64,000 nucleotides of DNA from Lacunisphaera limnophila (GCF_001746835.1 NZ_CP016094.1:1240001-1304000); one strand, 5' to 3'; shown: positions 44,769 to 53,077, numbered from the stretch's first letter. Notes: generated by a model not told the origin, from the letters alone. Numbers and translations: made by a program.

Positions 44769-45476
44769 ATGCCCGTCTATGCTCCTTACAAGTTCGGTTC
44801 CATGTCCGCCGCCCTACTCGGGGTCAGCCTGAGTAGTGACGGAAAAATTGTGGTGTTCGCCCGCCAGCGGGCCGCCGCCCCGACCGACGGCGCCGCCGCC
44901 CCGGCGATGAAAGATCTTTTTCGCTCCGCTCCCTTGGCCTTGTCGGGGAAGGGCACGGTTGATTTCACTCTCTCGCTCAAAGATAAAAATATTACGGGCA
45001 CGCCGAAGGAAGCCCTGGCGATGGTGGCGCCGAGAATCTGGCCAAGGCTGTATCCCGGCCTAACGTATTTTTCCCTGGGCGCCCACGACCCGCTGGGGGC
45101 CATCGACATCGATTTCGCCGCCTTTGGGCCGGTGCAACGCCCCGCGAATATTTCCTCCAATCGGAGCCTCAGCTTCACCTTCCACTACGATCCCCAGGCC
45201 GCCAATCCGCGCCAGCGCGCCGTGCTGGAACTGAAAGACAAGGACAGCGGCGGCTTGCTGAACCAGCGCTACGAATTCGCCGGCCTCGACAACCTCCCGG
45301 CCGCGCCCGCGGGGTTGCTGGTGACCATCCAGGTCGATCCCGCCAACTATGACGACGGCTGCGCGACGCTGGAATTCACCTCCGCCCAGCAGGTGTCGGT
45401 CACTCGCTCCGATACCGGCGCCGTGGTTTCAGGTCTGTCCAAGGTCGTGCTGAACACCTCCAGCAACCCGGCTTGA
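44769..45476 (+). CDS. Hypothetical protein in the DyP-kinase cluster
   Basis: I do not recognise this 235-residue protein. It begins MPVYAPYKFGSMSAALLGVS, has no signal peptide, and appears largely beta-stranded with an Ala/Pro-rich patch (AAAPTDGAAAPAM) and a C-terminal half rich in strands (AGLLVTIQVDP, ATLEFTSAQQVSVTRSD). It starts 12 bases after the kinase gene and is followed by a strong terminator, so it closes the DyP-kinase transcript. A role with DyP or the kinase is inference from position only. Confidence 0.6.
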   Translation: MPVYAPYKFGSMSAALLGVSLSSDGKIVVFARQRAAAPTDGAAAPAMKDLFRSAPLALSGKGTVDFTLSLKDKNITGTPKEALAMVAPRIWPRLYPGLTYFSLGAHDPLGAIDIDFAAFGPVQRPANISSNRSLSFTFHYDPQAANPRQRAVLELKDKDSGGLLNQRYEFAGLDNLPAAPAGLLVTIQVDPANYDDGCATLEFTSAQQVSVTRSDTGAVVSGLSKVVLNTSSNPA

Positions 45477-45500
45477 GTGGCTTTACCGCGGATGTCATGA

Positions 45501-45530
45501 GGGAACCGGGCAAATTTCCCGGTTCCCTTT
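45501..45530 (+). terminator. Rho-independent terminator of the DyP-kinase cluster
   Basis: GGGAACCGGG and CCCGGTTCCC form a perfect ten-pair stem with a seven-base loop, followed by a short T run. It lies 24 bases after the hypothetical gene's stop and before the response-regulator gene. Confidence 0.75.
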
Positions 45531-45577
45531 CCCGGGCTCCCGCGCACACTGCCGGTCGTTTGCGCTAGGCTGTCGTC

Positions 45578-46231
45578 ATGCCCCCTGAGAAAAAATCCGC
45601 CCGCATCGTGCTCATTGAGGACCACACCATGGTCCGCCAGCTTTTTGCCCACCTGATCCGGGAGGACCTGGGCCACACCCTCGCCGCCGACTGCACCACC
45701 GTGGCCGAGGGCACCGCCGCCCTGCTGAAGGAAAAACCCGATCTCGCCATCGTCGACTGGATGCTGCCCGACGGCCGCGGCTTCGACCTCGTGCGCCAGG
45801 TCGGCCCGAAGCTGCCGCGCACCCGCTGGCTCTTCATGTCCTCTAATGAACAGGGCCACCTCGTGCGCGAGGCCGTCAGCCTCGGCGTGCAGGGCTTCGT
45901 GATGAAACGCTCCGACCTCGCCACCATGCGCGACGCCGTGCGCCGCGTGCTCAACGGCGAGACCTATTATTGCCCGGCCAGCGCCCGCCTCCTTGTGGAC
46001 CGCATGGTCGGCGAGGGCCACGCCATGGGCGTGAGCCTCACGCCCCGCGAGCGCGAGGTGCTCCGCGGCTTCGCCGGCGGGGAAAACCCCAAGGTCCTCG
46101 CCGACCGGCTCGGCGTGAGCGCCAAGACGGTGCAAAACCACCTTTCAATCCTGCGCGACAAACTCGGCCTGCAGGAGCCCGCCGCCCTCGTGCACTACGC
46201 CATCCGTCACGGCTACATCGAGGCGCCGTAG
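45578..46231 (+). CDS. NarL/LuxR-type response regulator (first cassette)
   Basis: The 217-residue regulator has a receiver with the acidic pocket (IEDH), phospho-acceptor D60 (LAIVDWMLPDG) and K110, then a LuxR-type helix-turn-helix (LTPREREVLRGFAGGENPKVLADRLGVSAKTVQNHLS). It is a candidate output for the hybrid kinase two genes upstream, though a terminator lies between them. Its linker (NGETYYCPASARLLVDRMVGEG) has no extra domain. The regulator of the second cassette (51478-52089) has the same domain order. Confidence 0.92.
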   Translation: MPPEKKSARIVLIEDHTMVRQLFAHLIREDLGHTLAADCTTVAEGTAALLKEKPDLAIVDWMLPDGRGFDLVRQVGPKLPRTRWLFMSSNEQGHLVREAVSLGVQGFVMKRSDLATMRDAVRRVLNGETYYCPASARLLVDRMVGEGHAMGVSLTPREREVLRGFAGGENPKVLADRLGVSAKTVQNHLSILRDKLGLQEPAALVHYAIRHGYIEAP

Positions 46232-46307
46232 TGCGGTTTCAATCGCTGTAGCCGAGCGGGACATCTGCCCGGGTTTATTCCACAGCTCCCACGCGGGTTC
46301 GGCGCGG

Positions 46308-46322
46308 TTCTGGTATCATGGT
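46308..46322 (+). promoter_or_regulatory. TTCTGGTATCATGG motif (extended -10-like)
   Basis: TTCTGGTATCATGG lies just before the 46332 ATG. An almost identical TTCTGGCATCATGC lies at 46759-46772, preceded in both cases by GCGCGG. The TGGTATCAT core resembles an extended -10 element, and the short distance to the ATG would give a nearly leaderless transcript. Confidence 0.35.
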
Positions 46323-46331
46323 TCCATAACC

Positions 46332-46667
46332 ATGAATGCGCCCACGCCTGACTTTCTCGACCGCGCCCTTTTGCTCGGCGGTGTCTTTGGTTTCATCGTG
46401 GTGGCCGCAGGCTGCCTGCTCGTGTTGGTCTGCCTGCTGAGCAGCCGGGCCCAGCCCCATATGGCCCCGGATGATGATTTTCCCGCGGTCAAGCCCGGCG
46501 GGTTGGTGCTCGCCATCGCCGTGCTGCTGGGTGGCGCGCTGCTTGTGTTCTCCTCCATGTGGTGGATCGGGCGCGACCTGCTTCCCCTTAGCCGCGCCCG
46601 GGCAGGCCTGGTGCTGACCCGGACCGACTCCGGGCCCGGGGCGCTGCATCTGTTTCCCTGGGAATGA
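46332..46667 (+). CDS. Small two-helix membrane protein
   Basis: The 111-residue product has two predicted transmembrane helices (about 13-37 and 55-78) joined by a polar loop (SSRAQPHMAPDDDFPAVKPGG), and a short cytosolic or periplasmic tail. I recognise no family. It lies 100 bases after the response regulator on the same strand. Function is unknown. Confidence 0.55.
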   Translation: MNAPTPDFLDRALLLGGVFGFIVVAAGCLLVLVCLLSSRAQPHMAPDDDFPAVKPGGLVLAIAVLLGGALLVFSSMWWIGRDLLPLSRARAGLVLTRTDSGPGALHLFPWE

Positions 46668-46721
46668 TGCCATTCAGACCAACGACCGCCACGCCGTGAC
46701 TGCTGCCGGGAATTCCACCTG

Positions 46722-46727
46722 TATAAT
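46722..46727 (+). promoter_or_regulatory. Possible -10 hexamer (TATAAT)
   Basis: An exact TATAAT occurs in an AT-richer pocket between the two small membrane-protein genes. No good -35 hexamer was seen at the right spacing, so this is only a candidate. Confidence 0.25.
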
Positions 46728-46758
46728 TTTCCCGGGTTCCTGTGCTCCGTGCGCGGAA

Positions 46759-46772
46759 TTCTGGCATCATGC
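46759..46772 (+). promoter_or_regulatory. TTCTGGCATCATGC motif, second copy
   Basis: This matches the 46308-46322 motif at 12 of 14 positions. It is 125 bases upstream of the small gene at 46897, so the spacing to a gene differs from the first copy. Confidence 0.3.
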
Positions 46773-46807
46773 AGGCATGCAACCGGTGTGTTGTGTCAGG
46801 TGTGATC

Positions 46808-46833
46808 GGCCGGCGGCGGTGTTGCCGCCGGCC
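46808..46833. promoter_or_regulatory. GC-rich hairpin upstream of a small membrane gene
   Basis: GGCCGGCGGC and GCCGCCGGCC form a perfect ten-pair stem with a six-base loop, 63 bases before the ATG at 46897. There is no T-run, so it may be a leader hairpin rather than a terminator. Confidence 0.4.
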
Positions 46834-46896
46834 GTGTCCCCGGCGGTGGATCAGTTGTGACCGTGATCGCCCCGTGGACCCCTGCACCGGCCGCCC

Positions 46897-47037
46897 ATGC
46901 CTGACTCACTCCAAATTCTCCTGATCGCCGCCGCCGCCACCGCGGTCACGTTGCTGGTCTATTGGACCAGCCTGCAGCTGAGCCACTGGCTCACGCAGCG
47001 CCGGCATCAGTCGCGACAAGAGCCCGATCCCCGGTAA
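46897..47037 (+). CDS. Small single-helix membrane protein
   Basis: This 46-residue ORF (MPDSLQILLIAAAATAVTLL...) has one hydrophobic helix, then YWTSLQLSHWLTQRRHQSRQ and a basic tail. It resembles the 56-residue product at 54012-54182 in layout (helix, YW, WL, then RR-rich tail). It is too short for certain gene calling. Support is the clean helix-plus-basic-tail design and the similarity to the second example. Confidence 0.45.
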   Translation: MPDSLQILLIAAAATAVTLLVYWTSLQLSHWLTQRRHQSRQEPDPR

Positions 47038-47055
47038 GCGCGCATGGGCGCGCGC

Positions 47056-48429
47056 TCAGGGCGCGCTCAGGCCTGAAATCACCGCCGCCTTCACCTTGAG
47101 CCCGGCCACCTCGCGCCAGACCAGCGCCGGGAGGCCGAAATAGCGGTCGGTGTTGCGCGCGCCCCAGTCCGAGGTGGCGATCCGGTAGGTGCGGGTGGGA
47201 TCGGGCGCGGCCGGGCCGTCGGCAAAATTGAATTCCCCGCGCCGCTGCGCGAATGGCGTGGCCGGGGTCAGGTTGGCCGCCGCCAGCAACTCCGCGAGGC
47301 GCACGCCGTCCACCTCGGTGACGAAGACCGGACCGTCGAAGCGAACGCAGGCATCAAACTCCCGGCGGGTGACCGTCCCCGCCGGCAACCCGGCGCCAAA
47401 CGTGGTGTTGCCGATGAAGGCGGCGTCCACCCCCGCGGCGGTCCGCAGCGCGGCGGCCGCAAACCGCCCCGCTTCCGCCGGTGCATAGGCTTGCTGCGTG
47501 CGGCCCACGCTCGCCCGGTCTTCGGGTTGCAGATGCTCCGCCAGGACCCGGTCGATGAGGTCCTTCATCTCCGGGTCGGCCGGATCCTCCGCCGACAAGG
47601 CCACCTGCTCGACCGTCCAGCGCGGCTGGCCCGCGTCGTCGCGGTCGAGCCACGCCAGCGACACGTGGGAATTCCACGAGCCGGAATGAACATACACCGT
47701 CCGCCCGAAGGGTTCCACGAACCGCTGGTGGTCGTGGGCGCCGGCGAAGAGCGTGCCGTCGGGCAGCAGCGGCTGGATCGCCCGGTCCGCCTTGATGCCC
47801 GCGTGGCTCAACACGATCGGCAGCGGCGTGCCGCCGAGCAGGGTGGGGAAGTTTTCCCGCGCCCAGACCACCGGGTCGGCTAGGTCGAGCTCGGGCCGGA
47901 GCGCGACGCGGTAGGTGGCGAGGTTGTCGGTCGTCACGCCGACCACGACGGCCGGGGTCGCGCCCAGGGTCAACGCGAGGGCCGGCGGCGCTGCGACCCG
48001 CCCGGTGCCGCGGTCCTTGATGTTGGTGACGACGCGCGCGCCCGTGGCCTCGATGCGCCGCACGGTCTCGGCCAGATCATGAAATTCCGGCTCGTGGTTG
48101 CCGAGGTTGACGATCGTGGGGGCGCGGCGCGCCAGCGCGCCGTACATGGCGAAGTCGATCGCCCCGCCGGTTCGGCGCGCGATGACGTTGCCCAATTCCT
48201 GCGTGTCGCCGTTGAGGAGAATGACCAGCGGCAGGCCGGGATGCTCCGCCTGCAGGCGGTCAACCCGCGCGACGAGCTGCGCCGTGCGATCGTAGGCGGA
48301 ATGTTGGTCCCCAAGCAGGAGGGCCAGCGCCTCGGGGTGGGCGGGGGCGGTCGCGAGACCGGATAAGGGCAGGAACGCCAGGAGGGCGGCCAGCAGGGGG
48401 CGGCCGGAAAGTCTGGGTGCTCCTCGCAT
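47056..48429 (-). CDS. 5'-nucleotidase/metallophosphoesterase family protein, exported
   Basis: The 457-residue protein has a signal peptide (PLLAALLAFLPLSGLATA), a calcineurin-like metallophosphoesterase domain (LLLGDQHSAYD, VILLNGDTQELGN, IVNLGNHEPEF, VLSHAGI, FAGAHDHQ) and a C-terminal 5'-nucleotidase-type domain (about 300-457). The first metal motif reads GDQHS, where UshA-like enzymes usually have D-x-H, so it is slightly variant. It probably hydrolyses periplasmic nucleotides or similar esters. ATG 48429 is chosen over the frame to 48543. It diverges from the second kinase. Confidence 0.85.
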   Translation of the reverse strand: MRGAPRLSGRPLLAALLAFLPLSGLATAPAHPEALALLLGDQHSAYDRTAQLVARVDRLQAEHPGLPLVILLNGDTQELGNVIARRTGGAIDFAMYGALARRAPTIVNLGNHEPEFHDLAETVRRIEATGARVVTNIKDRGTGRVAAPPALALTLGATPAVVVGVTTDNLATYRVALRPELDLADPVVWARENFPTLLGGTPLPIVLSHAGIKADRAIQPLLPDGTLFAGAHDHQRFVEPFGRTVYVHSGSWNSHVSLAWLDRDDAGQPRWTVEQVALSAEDPADPEMKDLIDRVLAEHLQPEDRASVGRTQQAYAPAEAGRFAAAALRTAAGVDAAFIGNTTFGAGLPAGTVTRREFDACVRFDGPVFVTEVDGVRLAELLAAANLTPATPFAQRRGEFNFADGPAAPDPTRTYRIATSDWGARNTDRYFGLPALVWREVAGLKVKAAVISGLSAP

Positions 48430-48541
48430 CCCGTGATGCGAAACCCGCGGAGCCAGCAAGGCGATGCTGTTTTGCTCGCCACCCGGGCTTCGTCCCGGAT
48501 TGACGCCACGGGGCGGGGCAGGGAGGTTCGAAAGGTCGACC

Positions 48542-51397
48542 ATGCCCCCCGCCGCCGATGCCAGTTCTTTGTCCTTCCTGCTCGGCCACCTGTCCGTGCA
48601 CCAGGATCTGTTGTGGTTCGGCGTTCTGGTCGTTTGGGGTCTGATCTTTGTCCTGTGGTGGCGGCACCCGCAGCGCGAATCGCTCTGGCTCCTGCTGCCG
48701 TGGATCGCCGGGGCCCGCGTGCTCGGTGCCTTGGTGCAGTTCCTGGTTTATAACCCGCCGTTCGATCTCTTCATCGAGCGTCTCGTCCCCGGCACGCATG
48801 CCACCTACCTGCCCGCCCTGCTCAACCCCGCGCTGACCGCGGATCTGGCCCTCGCGACCCTCACCTATGGGCTGTTCTTTCTCTGGGGGTGGCAGGATGC
48901 GAAAACCGCCGGTGCCCGGCGGTTCCGGCAGTGGGCCGGCGGGGCGCTGTTGGCCGGGGCCGTCATGCTGCACTGGGCCTGGCCGTCCGTCAGCTGCTGG
49001 GTGCTCGCGATCGTGCCGGTGCTGCCGGCGTGGCGCCTGATCCAACACCCAGCCGCGCGCGGCTCGTCGCTCGTCACGTTCCTGTTGCCCGGCCTGGTGC
49101 CGGCCTTTTCCACGATCGGACCGCTGGCCCTGCACACCGACACCCTGCAGCGCTCGGCCACCGCCACGCCGATGGGGGCCGTCGCCGCGCTGTTCCAGTT
49201 GCTGGCGGGCACCCTGCTGTTGATCCACCTGTGGCGGATCCGCCCCCAAGGCCTGACCGCGGTCAACCGGCGGGAGGCACGGGCCATGGCGCGCCCCTTC
49301 TGGCAAGCGGCGGTGGCGGTCCTGGTCGTCGGCGTGGGCTTCGCGCTGATGACCGGACAGGACAATCGTTGGGAAGTGATCAACGGCCGGCTGCGGACCA
49401 CCGTCTACAACGCCAGCGTGCTGGTTCCCGGGGATTTCGCCCCCTTCCGCTCCGGCTCGTTTCAGCTGACGGATCTCCGGCTGGAGCCCGACAGCCGCGG
49501 AACGGCCCGCGTGCCGGGACTGGGCGACGCGATCACGCGGGCCTCCCGCGCGCTGGCCGAGCGGATGAGTGCGACGCAGTTTCAGGCCTCCGCCCATTTT
49601 CTCGTGCTGCACGACGGTTGGATCGTCGAGGTCGCCAGCACGGTGCCGCGGGCCCGGCCCGATGAAGTGATCCTGCGCGGCCGGGCCGGAACGGCGGACA
49701 CGGCCGCGTGGCAGGCCGCGGCGGCCCATATGATTTTCTCCCGGATTCCGGAGCAAGGCGCCCCGTATTACTGCCGGGCGCCGGTGACCGGCACGGACGG
49801 AAGCCTGCTGGGCTGGCTGGAATACCCACGCGAGGAATTCTACTCCTCGATGGCGCGAAAGTGGCGCACCGGTCCGCTCCTCGTGACCGCGCTCGGCCTG
49901 CTGCTCACCGCCGCGCTTTATTTTCAGAAACGCGCCAATCAGGAGCAGGAACGGGCGGTGCATGCCGCCGCCGTGGAAGCGGACGCCAACCGGCTGAAGA
50001 CGGCGTTCCTCGCCAAGGTCAGTCACGAGCTGCGCACGCCGATCCAAAGTCTCCTGGGTTACGGCGAACTCCTGCGCGGGCGCCTCGGCGACGACCCCCA
50101 GGCGTGCGCCTGGCTCGGGGCGTTGCAACAGCACGGCGCGATCATGACGCGCCTCATCAATGACCTGCTCGACCTCAGCGCGGCGGAAAGCGGGTCCTTC
50201 CGGCTCACGCCGGCCACCCTCGCCCCCGCGGCGCTGGTGCGGCAGACCGTGGAAGGGTTCGGGCCGCGCGCCGAGGCCAAGGGGCTGCGGCTGACCGTGA
50301 TCGCGACCGACACCGTGCCGGCCTGGGTGGAAGTCGACGGCGGCCGGCTGTCCCAGGTCGTGCTGAACCTCGTCGGCAACGCCCTCAAGTTCACCGATGC
50401 CGGATCCGTGAGTGTCCGCCTGGCCGCCACGCCGGCCGCCGCCGGCCGCGTGCGCCTCCAACTCACGGTGAGCGACACCGGTCCCGGCATCGCCCCCGTC
50501 GAGCAGGCCCGGTTGTTCGAACCGTTTTCGCGGCTCGAGCACACCGCCGCGAAGGAAGGCACCGGCCTCGGCCTGGCGCTCTCCGCCGCGCTCTGCCGGG
50601 CGATGGGCGGATCGCTGCGCGTCGAGAGCGATGGCCGGCACGGTTCCAACTTCATCGCCGAGTGCGAGGTCCCCGTGGTGGCCGGGCCGGCGGTCACGCC
50701 CCTCTTCGCGCCGGAGCCGCGGGTGACGGGGGCGGCCAAGGCGTCGTTGGTCGTGCTGGTGATCGAGGACAACACGCTCCTGCGCGAATTGTTCATCTCC
50801 TACCTCGCCGGCGAGGGCTGCGTGTGCACGGCCGCCGGGGGCGGCGCCGCGGCGCTGGCCCGGGTCAAGGCCATCACGCCCGCAGTCATCCTGCTGGATC
50901 TCTCCCTGCCGGACACCGACGGCATCGAGCTGATGCCCGCGCTGCGGGCGGCGGCCCCGGGCGTGCGCATCATTGGCGTCAGCGCCCATGCCGATGACGC
51001 CAACCGGGACCGCGCGCTGGCCGCCGGCATGGAGGCCTTCTTCGCCAAGCCCGTGCCGCTCGCCACCCTGGGCGCGGCCGTGTTCGCGCGGCCCCGGCCG
51101 GCCCCGGCGCCCGCCGAGGGCTACCGCGTGCCCGCCCACCTGCGGCATGTCTTTCAGGAAGAGCTCCCGGGGCTGCGGGATGAACTGGCCGGCGCCGTGG
51201 CCACGGGTGATCTGGCACGCGTCCGCCGGCGCGCGCACTACCTGCGCAACAGCGCCCTGGTGGTGGAGGCGCGGGAGTTGTTTGGCGCCTGCACCCACCT
51301 AGAGGACGCCGCAGCGCGGGGCCCCGCCGGCGCGGCGACCGAGGCGTGGCCGCGCTGCGCCGCCGCCATCGCCGACCTGCTCGGGCCTGCTTCCTGA
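48542..51397 (+). CDS. Membrane hybrid histidine kinase with receiver and HPt domains (paralogue)
   Basis: The 951-residue paralogue of the 41940-44756 kinase has the same plan: about seven helices (22-270), an extracytoplasmic segment (about 271-440), a helix (443-461), HisKA (H495), HATPase_c, a receiver (D786, K836) and an HPt-like end with H899 (AHYLRNSA). The catalytic cores are very alike while the sensor halves have diverged. A NarL-type regulator follows 80 bases later, then two PEP-CTERM genes. ATG 48542 is chosen over the in-frame 48464. Confidence 0.9.
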   Translation: MPPAADASSLSFLLGHLSVHQDLLWFGVLVVWGLIFVLWWRHPQRESLWLLLPWIAGARVLGALVQFLVYNPPFDLFIERLVPGTHATYLPALLNPALTADLALATLTYGLFFLWGWQDAKTAGARRFRQWAGGALLAGAVMLHWAWPSVSCWVLAIVPVLPAWRLIQHPAARGSSLVTFLLPGLVPAFSTIGPLALHTDTLQRSATATPMGAVAALFQLLAGTLLLIHLWRIRPQGLTAVNRREARAMARPFWQAAVAVLVVGVGFALMTGQDNRWEVINGRLRTTVYNASVLVPGDFAPFRSGSFQLTDLRLEPDSRGTARVPGLGDAITRASRALAERMSATQFQASAHFLVLHDGWIVEVASTVPRARPDEVILRGRAGTADTAAWQAAAAHMIFSRIPEQGAPYYCRAPVTGTDGSLLGWLEYPREEFYSSMARKWRTGPLLVTALGLLLTAALYFQKRANQEQERAVHAAAVEADANRLKTAFLAKVSHELRTPIQSLLGYGELLRGRLGDDPQACAWLGALQQHGAIMTRLINDLLDLSAAESGSFRLTPATLAPAALVRQTVEGFGPRAEAKGLRLTVIATDTVPAWVEVDGGRLSQVVLNLVGNALKFTDAGSVSVRLAATPAAAGRVRLQLTVSDTGPGIAPVEQARLFEPFSRLEHTAAKEGTGLGLALSAALCRAMGGSLRVESDGRHGSNFIAECEVPVVAGPAVTPLFAPEPRVTGAAKASLVVLVIEDNTLLRELFISYLAGEGCVCTAAGGGAAALARVKAITPAVILLDLSLPDTDGIELMPALRAAAPGVRIIGVSAHADDANRDRALAAGMEAFFAKPVPLATLGAAVFARPRPAPAPAEGYRVPAHLRHVFQEELPGLRDELAGAVATGDLARVRRRAHYLRNSALVVEARELFGACTHLEDAAARGPAGAATEAWPRCAAAIADLLGPAS

Positions 51398-51432
51398 AGC
51401 TTGAGGGAAATAGTCCGGCCGCGCATTTTTTT

Positions 51433-51453
51433 CGGCGGCTCCTTGCGCCGCCG
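51433..51453 (+). promoter_or_regulatory. Hairpin between kinase and regulator genes
   Basis: CGGCGG and CCGCCG enclose a nine-base loop, preceded by ATTTTTTT and followed by GTTTCG, 25 bases before the regulator ATG. It could slow or modulate transcription into the regulator gene. Confidence 0.35.
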
Positions 51454-51477
51454 GTTTCGTTCCTCCAATACTGGGGC

Positions 51478-52089
51478 ATGGGCCTGAAAGTCATTGTGGT
51501 GGATGATCATCCTTTGTTCCGCGCCGGCGTGGTCGCCGCGTTGAAAACCGAGGAAAATCTGGAGGTGTGCGGCGAAGCCGACACCGCCATCGCGGCGCGG
51601 GAGCTGGCCACGCGATTGCAACCCGATGCCGCCGTGGTGGACCTGCTGCTGCAGGATGACGACGGCCTGAAGCTTGTGCGCGAGCTGCGGCAGATGGATC
51701 CGCGCCTGAAGATCGTGGTGCTGTCCATGCTCGATCCGGGAGTCTATGCCCCGAAGGCGCTGCAGGCCGGCGCCAGTTTCTTTGTCTCCAAGCAGGAAGG
51801 CCCGGCCGCCATCATCTCGGCGCTGCGCCGCGCCGTGGCGAACGAACGCGCCAGCACGCCGGCGGGAGCCACGGATCCGCGCCGCGATCTGAGCGAGCGC
51901 GAACTGCAGGTGTTTCTCCAGCTCGGGCTGGGCCGCTCGACGCAGGAGATTTCCACGGCTCTCGGCGTCAGCGTGAAGACGATCGAGTCCCATCGCGAGG
52001 CGATCAAGGCCAAGCTCGACCTCCCGCACGCGAACGCGCTGGTCGCCCGCGCCGCCCTGTGGACGCGCGAGCAGGGTCTGGCGCGCTGA
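51478..52089 (+). CDS. NarL/LuxR-type response regulator (second cassette)
   Basis: The 203-residue regulator has receiver motifs VVDDH, D55 (AAVVDLLLQDDDG) and K105, then a LuxR-type helix-turn-helix (LSERELQVFLQLGLGRSTQEISTALGVSVKTIESHREAIK). It lies 80 bases after the paralogous hybrid kinase, making them a likely pair. The two PEP-CTERM genes that follow share an upstream element, so they are plausible targets. ATG 51478 (MGLKVIVVDD) is chosen; the longer frame reads into the kinase. Confidence 0.92.
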   Translation: MGLKVIVVDDHPLFRAGVVAALKTEENLEVCGEADTAIAARELATRLQPDAAVVDLLLQDDDGLKLVRELRQMDPRLKIVVLSMLDPGVYAPKALQAGASFFVSKQEGPAAIISALRRAVANERASTPAGATDPRRDLSERELQVFLQLGLGRSTQEISTALGVSVKTIESHREAIKAKLDLPHANALVARAALWTREQGLAR

Positions 52090-52150
52090 GTGCGCGGCCT
52101 CGCGCGATGGCGTCGCCGCGCTAGGGCCTGATGGCCTTAACGCCGGAAAT

Positions 52151-52183
52151 TTTCAGGAATTTCCCTAGGAACTCTCCGTTGAG
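52151..52183 (+). promoter_or_regulatory. 33-bp conserved element upstream of PEP-CTERM gene 1
   Basis: TTTCAGGAATTTCCCTAGGA then ACTCTCCGTTGAG ends 48 bases before the ATG. The element at 53045-53077 matches it at 32 of 33 positions (G/C at position 18), while flanking bases differ. A GGAATTTCC palindrome sits inside. Conservation in a fixed place before both genes suggests a regulator site or promoter part. Confidence 0.7.
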
Positions 52184-52231
52184 TGCGATCGGTGGCGGGT
52201 TTGGTTGGGGGTCGTACAACCTCTAACTCAC

Positions 52232-53026
52232 ATGAAACTACGTCATCTCCTCACCGTTCTCGCCGGGGCCGCCCTCGCGTCGCTCCCGCTGTCTGCCCAG
52301 ACCTTCGTCGGTTCCGACAATTTCGACAGCGGCTTCAACGCCAGCCTGTGGGATTTCACCTACCGCCTCAACGCGGCCACCCAAGGCACCCTCTCCTTCA
52401 CCAACAACCGCCTGGATTTCGAGAAGGCGGCCACGGGCGTGGGCAACCAGTTCCGCCTCTGGGATAGCGACGACACCGGCGTAGCCAATGTCACCGCCAC
52501 CAGTTTCTCCACGGGCTGGGTGATGAACCTCTCGGCCACCAACACCCTTGGCGGGCTTAGCGGCGCCGAATTCGCGACCGTCGGCATCCAGGTCTTCAAC
52601 GACAACAATCAGTATTCCGCCTTGATGCTTAGCTCGACCAGCACCGGTTACTATGTGCGGGCCGAGGGCAATGGCTTTGCCGCGGTTAACACCTCCGTCG
52701 TCGACAACACCGATGTGCGGCTCCGGCTGACCTGGGATGCCGCGGCCCAAACGCTCTCCGCCGACTACAGCCTGGACGGCAGCTCCTACAATTCGGTGGC
52801 CACCTTCCTGCCGGTCAGCCAGTGGGATAACAGCACAAACGGCGTGGCCAATGGTTTCAACTTTGGCGTATTCGGCAACAGCAACACCCCGGGCGCCATT
52901 TCCGTCGGCTCAATCTACGCCGACAACTTCGCCGTCTCCGCCATCCCCGAGCCCTCGACCTACGCTGCCCTCGCGGGCCTCGGTGCGCTCGGGCTTGCGC
53001 TGTGGCGCCGCCGCGCGCGGGCCTGA
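52232..53026 (+). CDS. PEP-CTERM sorting domain protein 1
   Basis: The 264-residue exported protein has a signal peptide (MKLRHLLTVLAGAALASLPL...SAQ) and a beta-rich domain that may be a LamG/jelly-roll-like fold (LWDFTYRLNAATQGTLSFTN). It ends with a PEP-CTERM tail, IPEPSTYAALAG then a hydrophobic helix and a basic RRR cluster. Such tails are recognised by an exosortase, which is not in the window. Passenger function, possibly surface or exopolymer-related, is unknown. It shares tail and upstream element with the next gene. Confidence 0.9.
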   Translation: MKLRHLLTVLAGAALASLPLSAQTFVGSDNFDSGFNASLWDFTYRLNAATQGTLSFTNNRLDFEKAATGVGNQFRLWDSDDTGVANVTATSFSTGWVMNLSATNTLGGLSGAEFATVGIQVFNDNNQYSALMLSSTSTGYYVRAEGNGFAAVNTSVVDNTDVRLRLTWDAAAQTLSADYSLDGSSYNSVATFLPVSQWDNSTNGVANGFNFGVFGNSNTPGAISVGSIYADNFAVSAIPEPSTYAALAGLGALGLALWRRRARA

Positions 53027-53044
53027 TGGTTTGTCGGGGGTAAG

Positions 53045-53077
53045 TTTCAGGAATTTCCCTACGAACTCTCCGTTGAG
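53045..53077 (+). promoter_or_regulatory. 33-bp conserved element upstream of PEP-CTERM gene 2
   Basis: TTTCAGGAATTTCCCTACGA then ACTCTCCGTTGAG is almost identical to 52151-52183. It begins 18 bases after the first PEP-CTERM stop and ends 56 bases before the second ATG. Having its own copy suggests the second gene has its own promoter. Confidence 0.7.

Noticed and set aside
46742-46924. 60-codon plus-strand frame between the small membrane genes
   Set aside because: Cys/Arg-rich product without a helix; it overlaps a hairpin and the better-supported 46897 frame.
48260-51298. 1012-codon minus-strand frame opposite the second kinase
   Set aside because: Antisense shadow of a kinase with all catalytic motifs; composition is biased and featureless.
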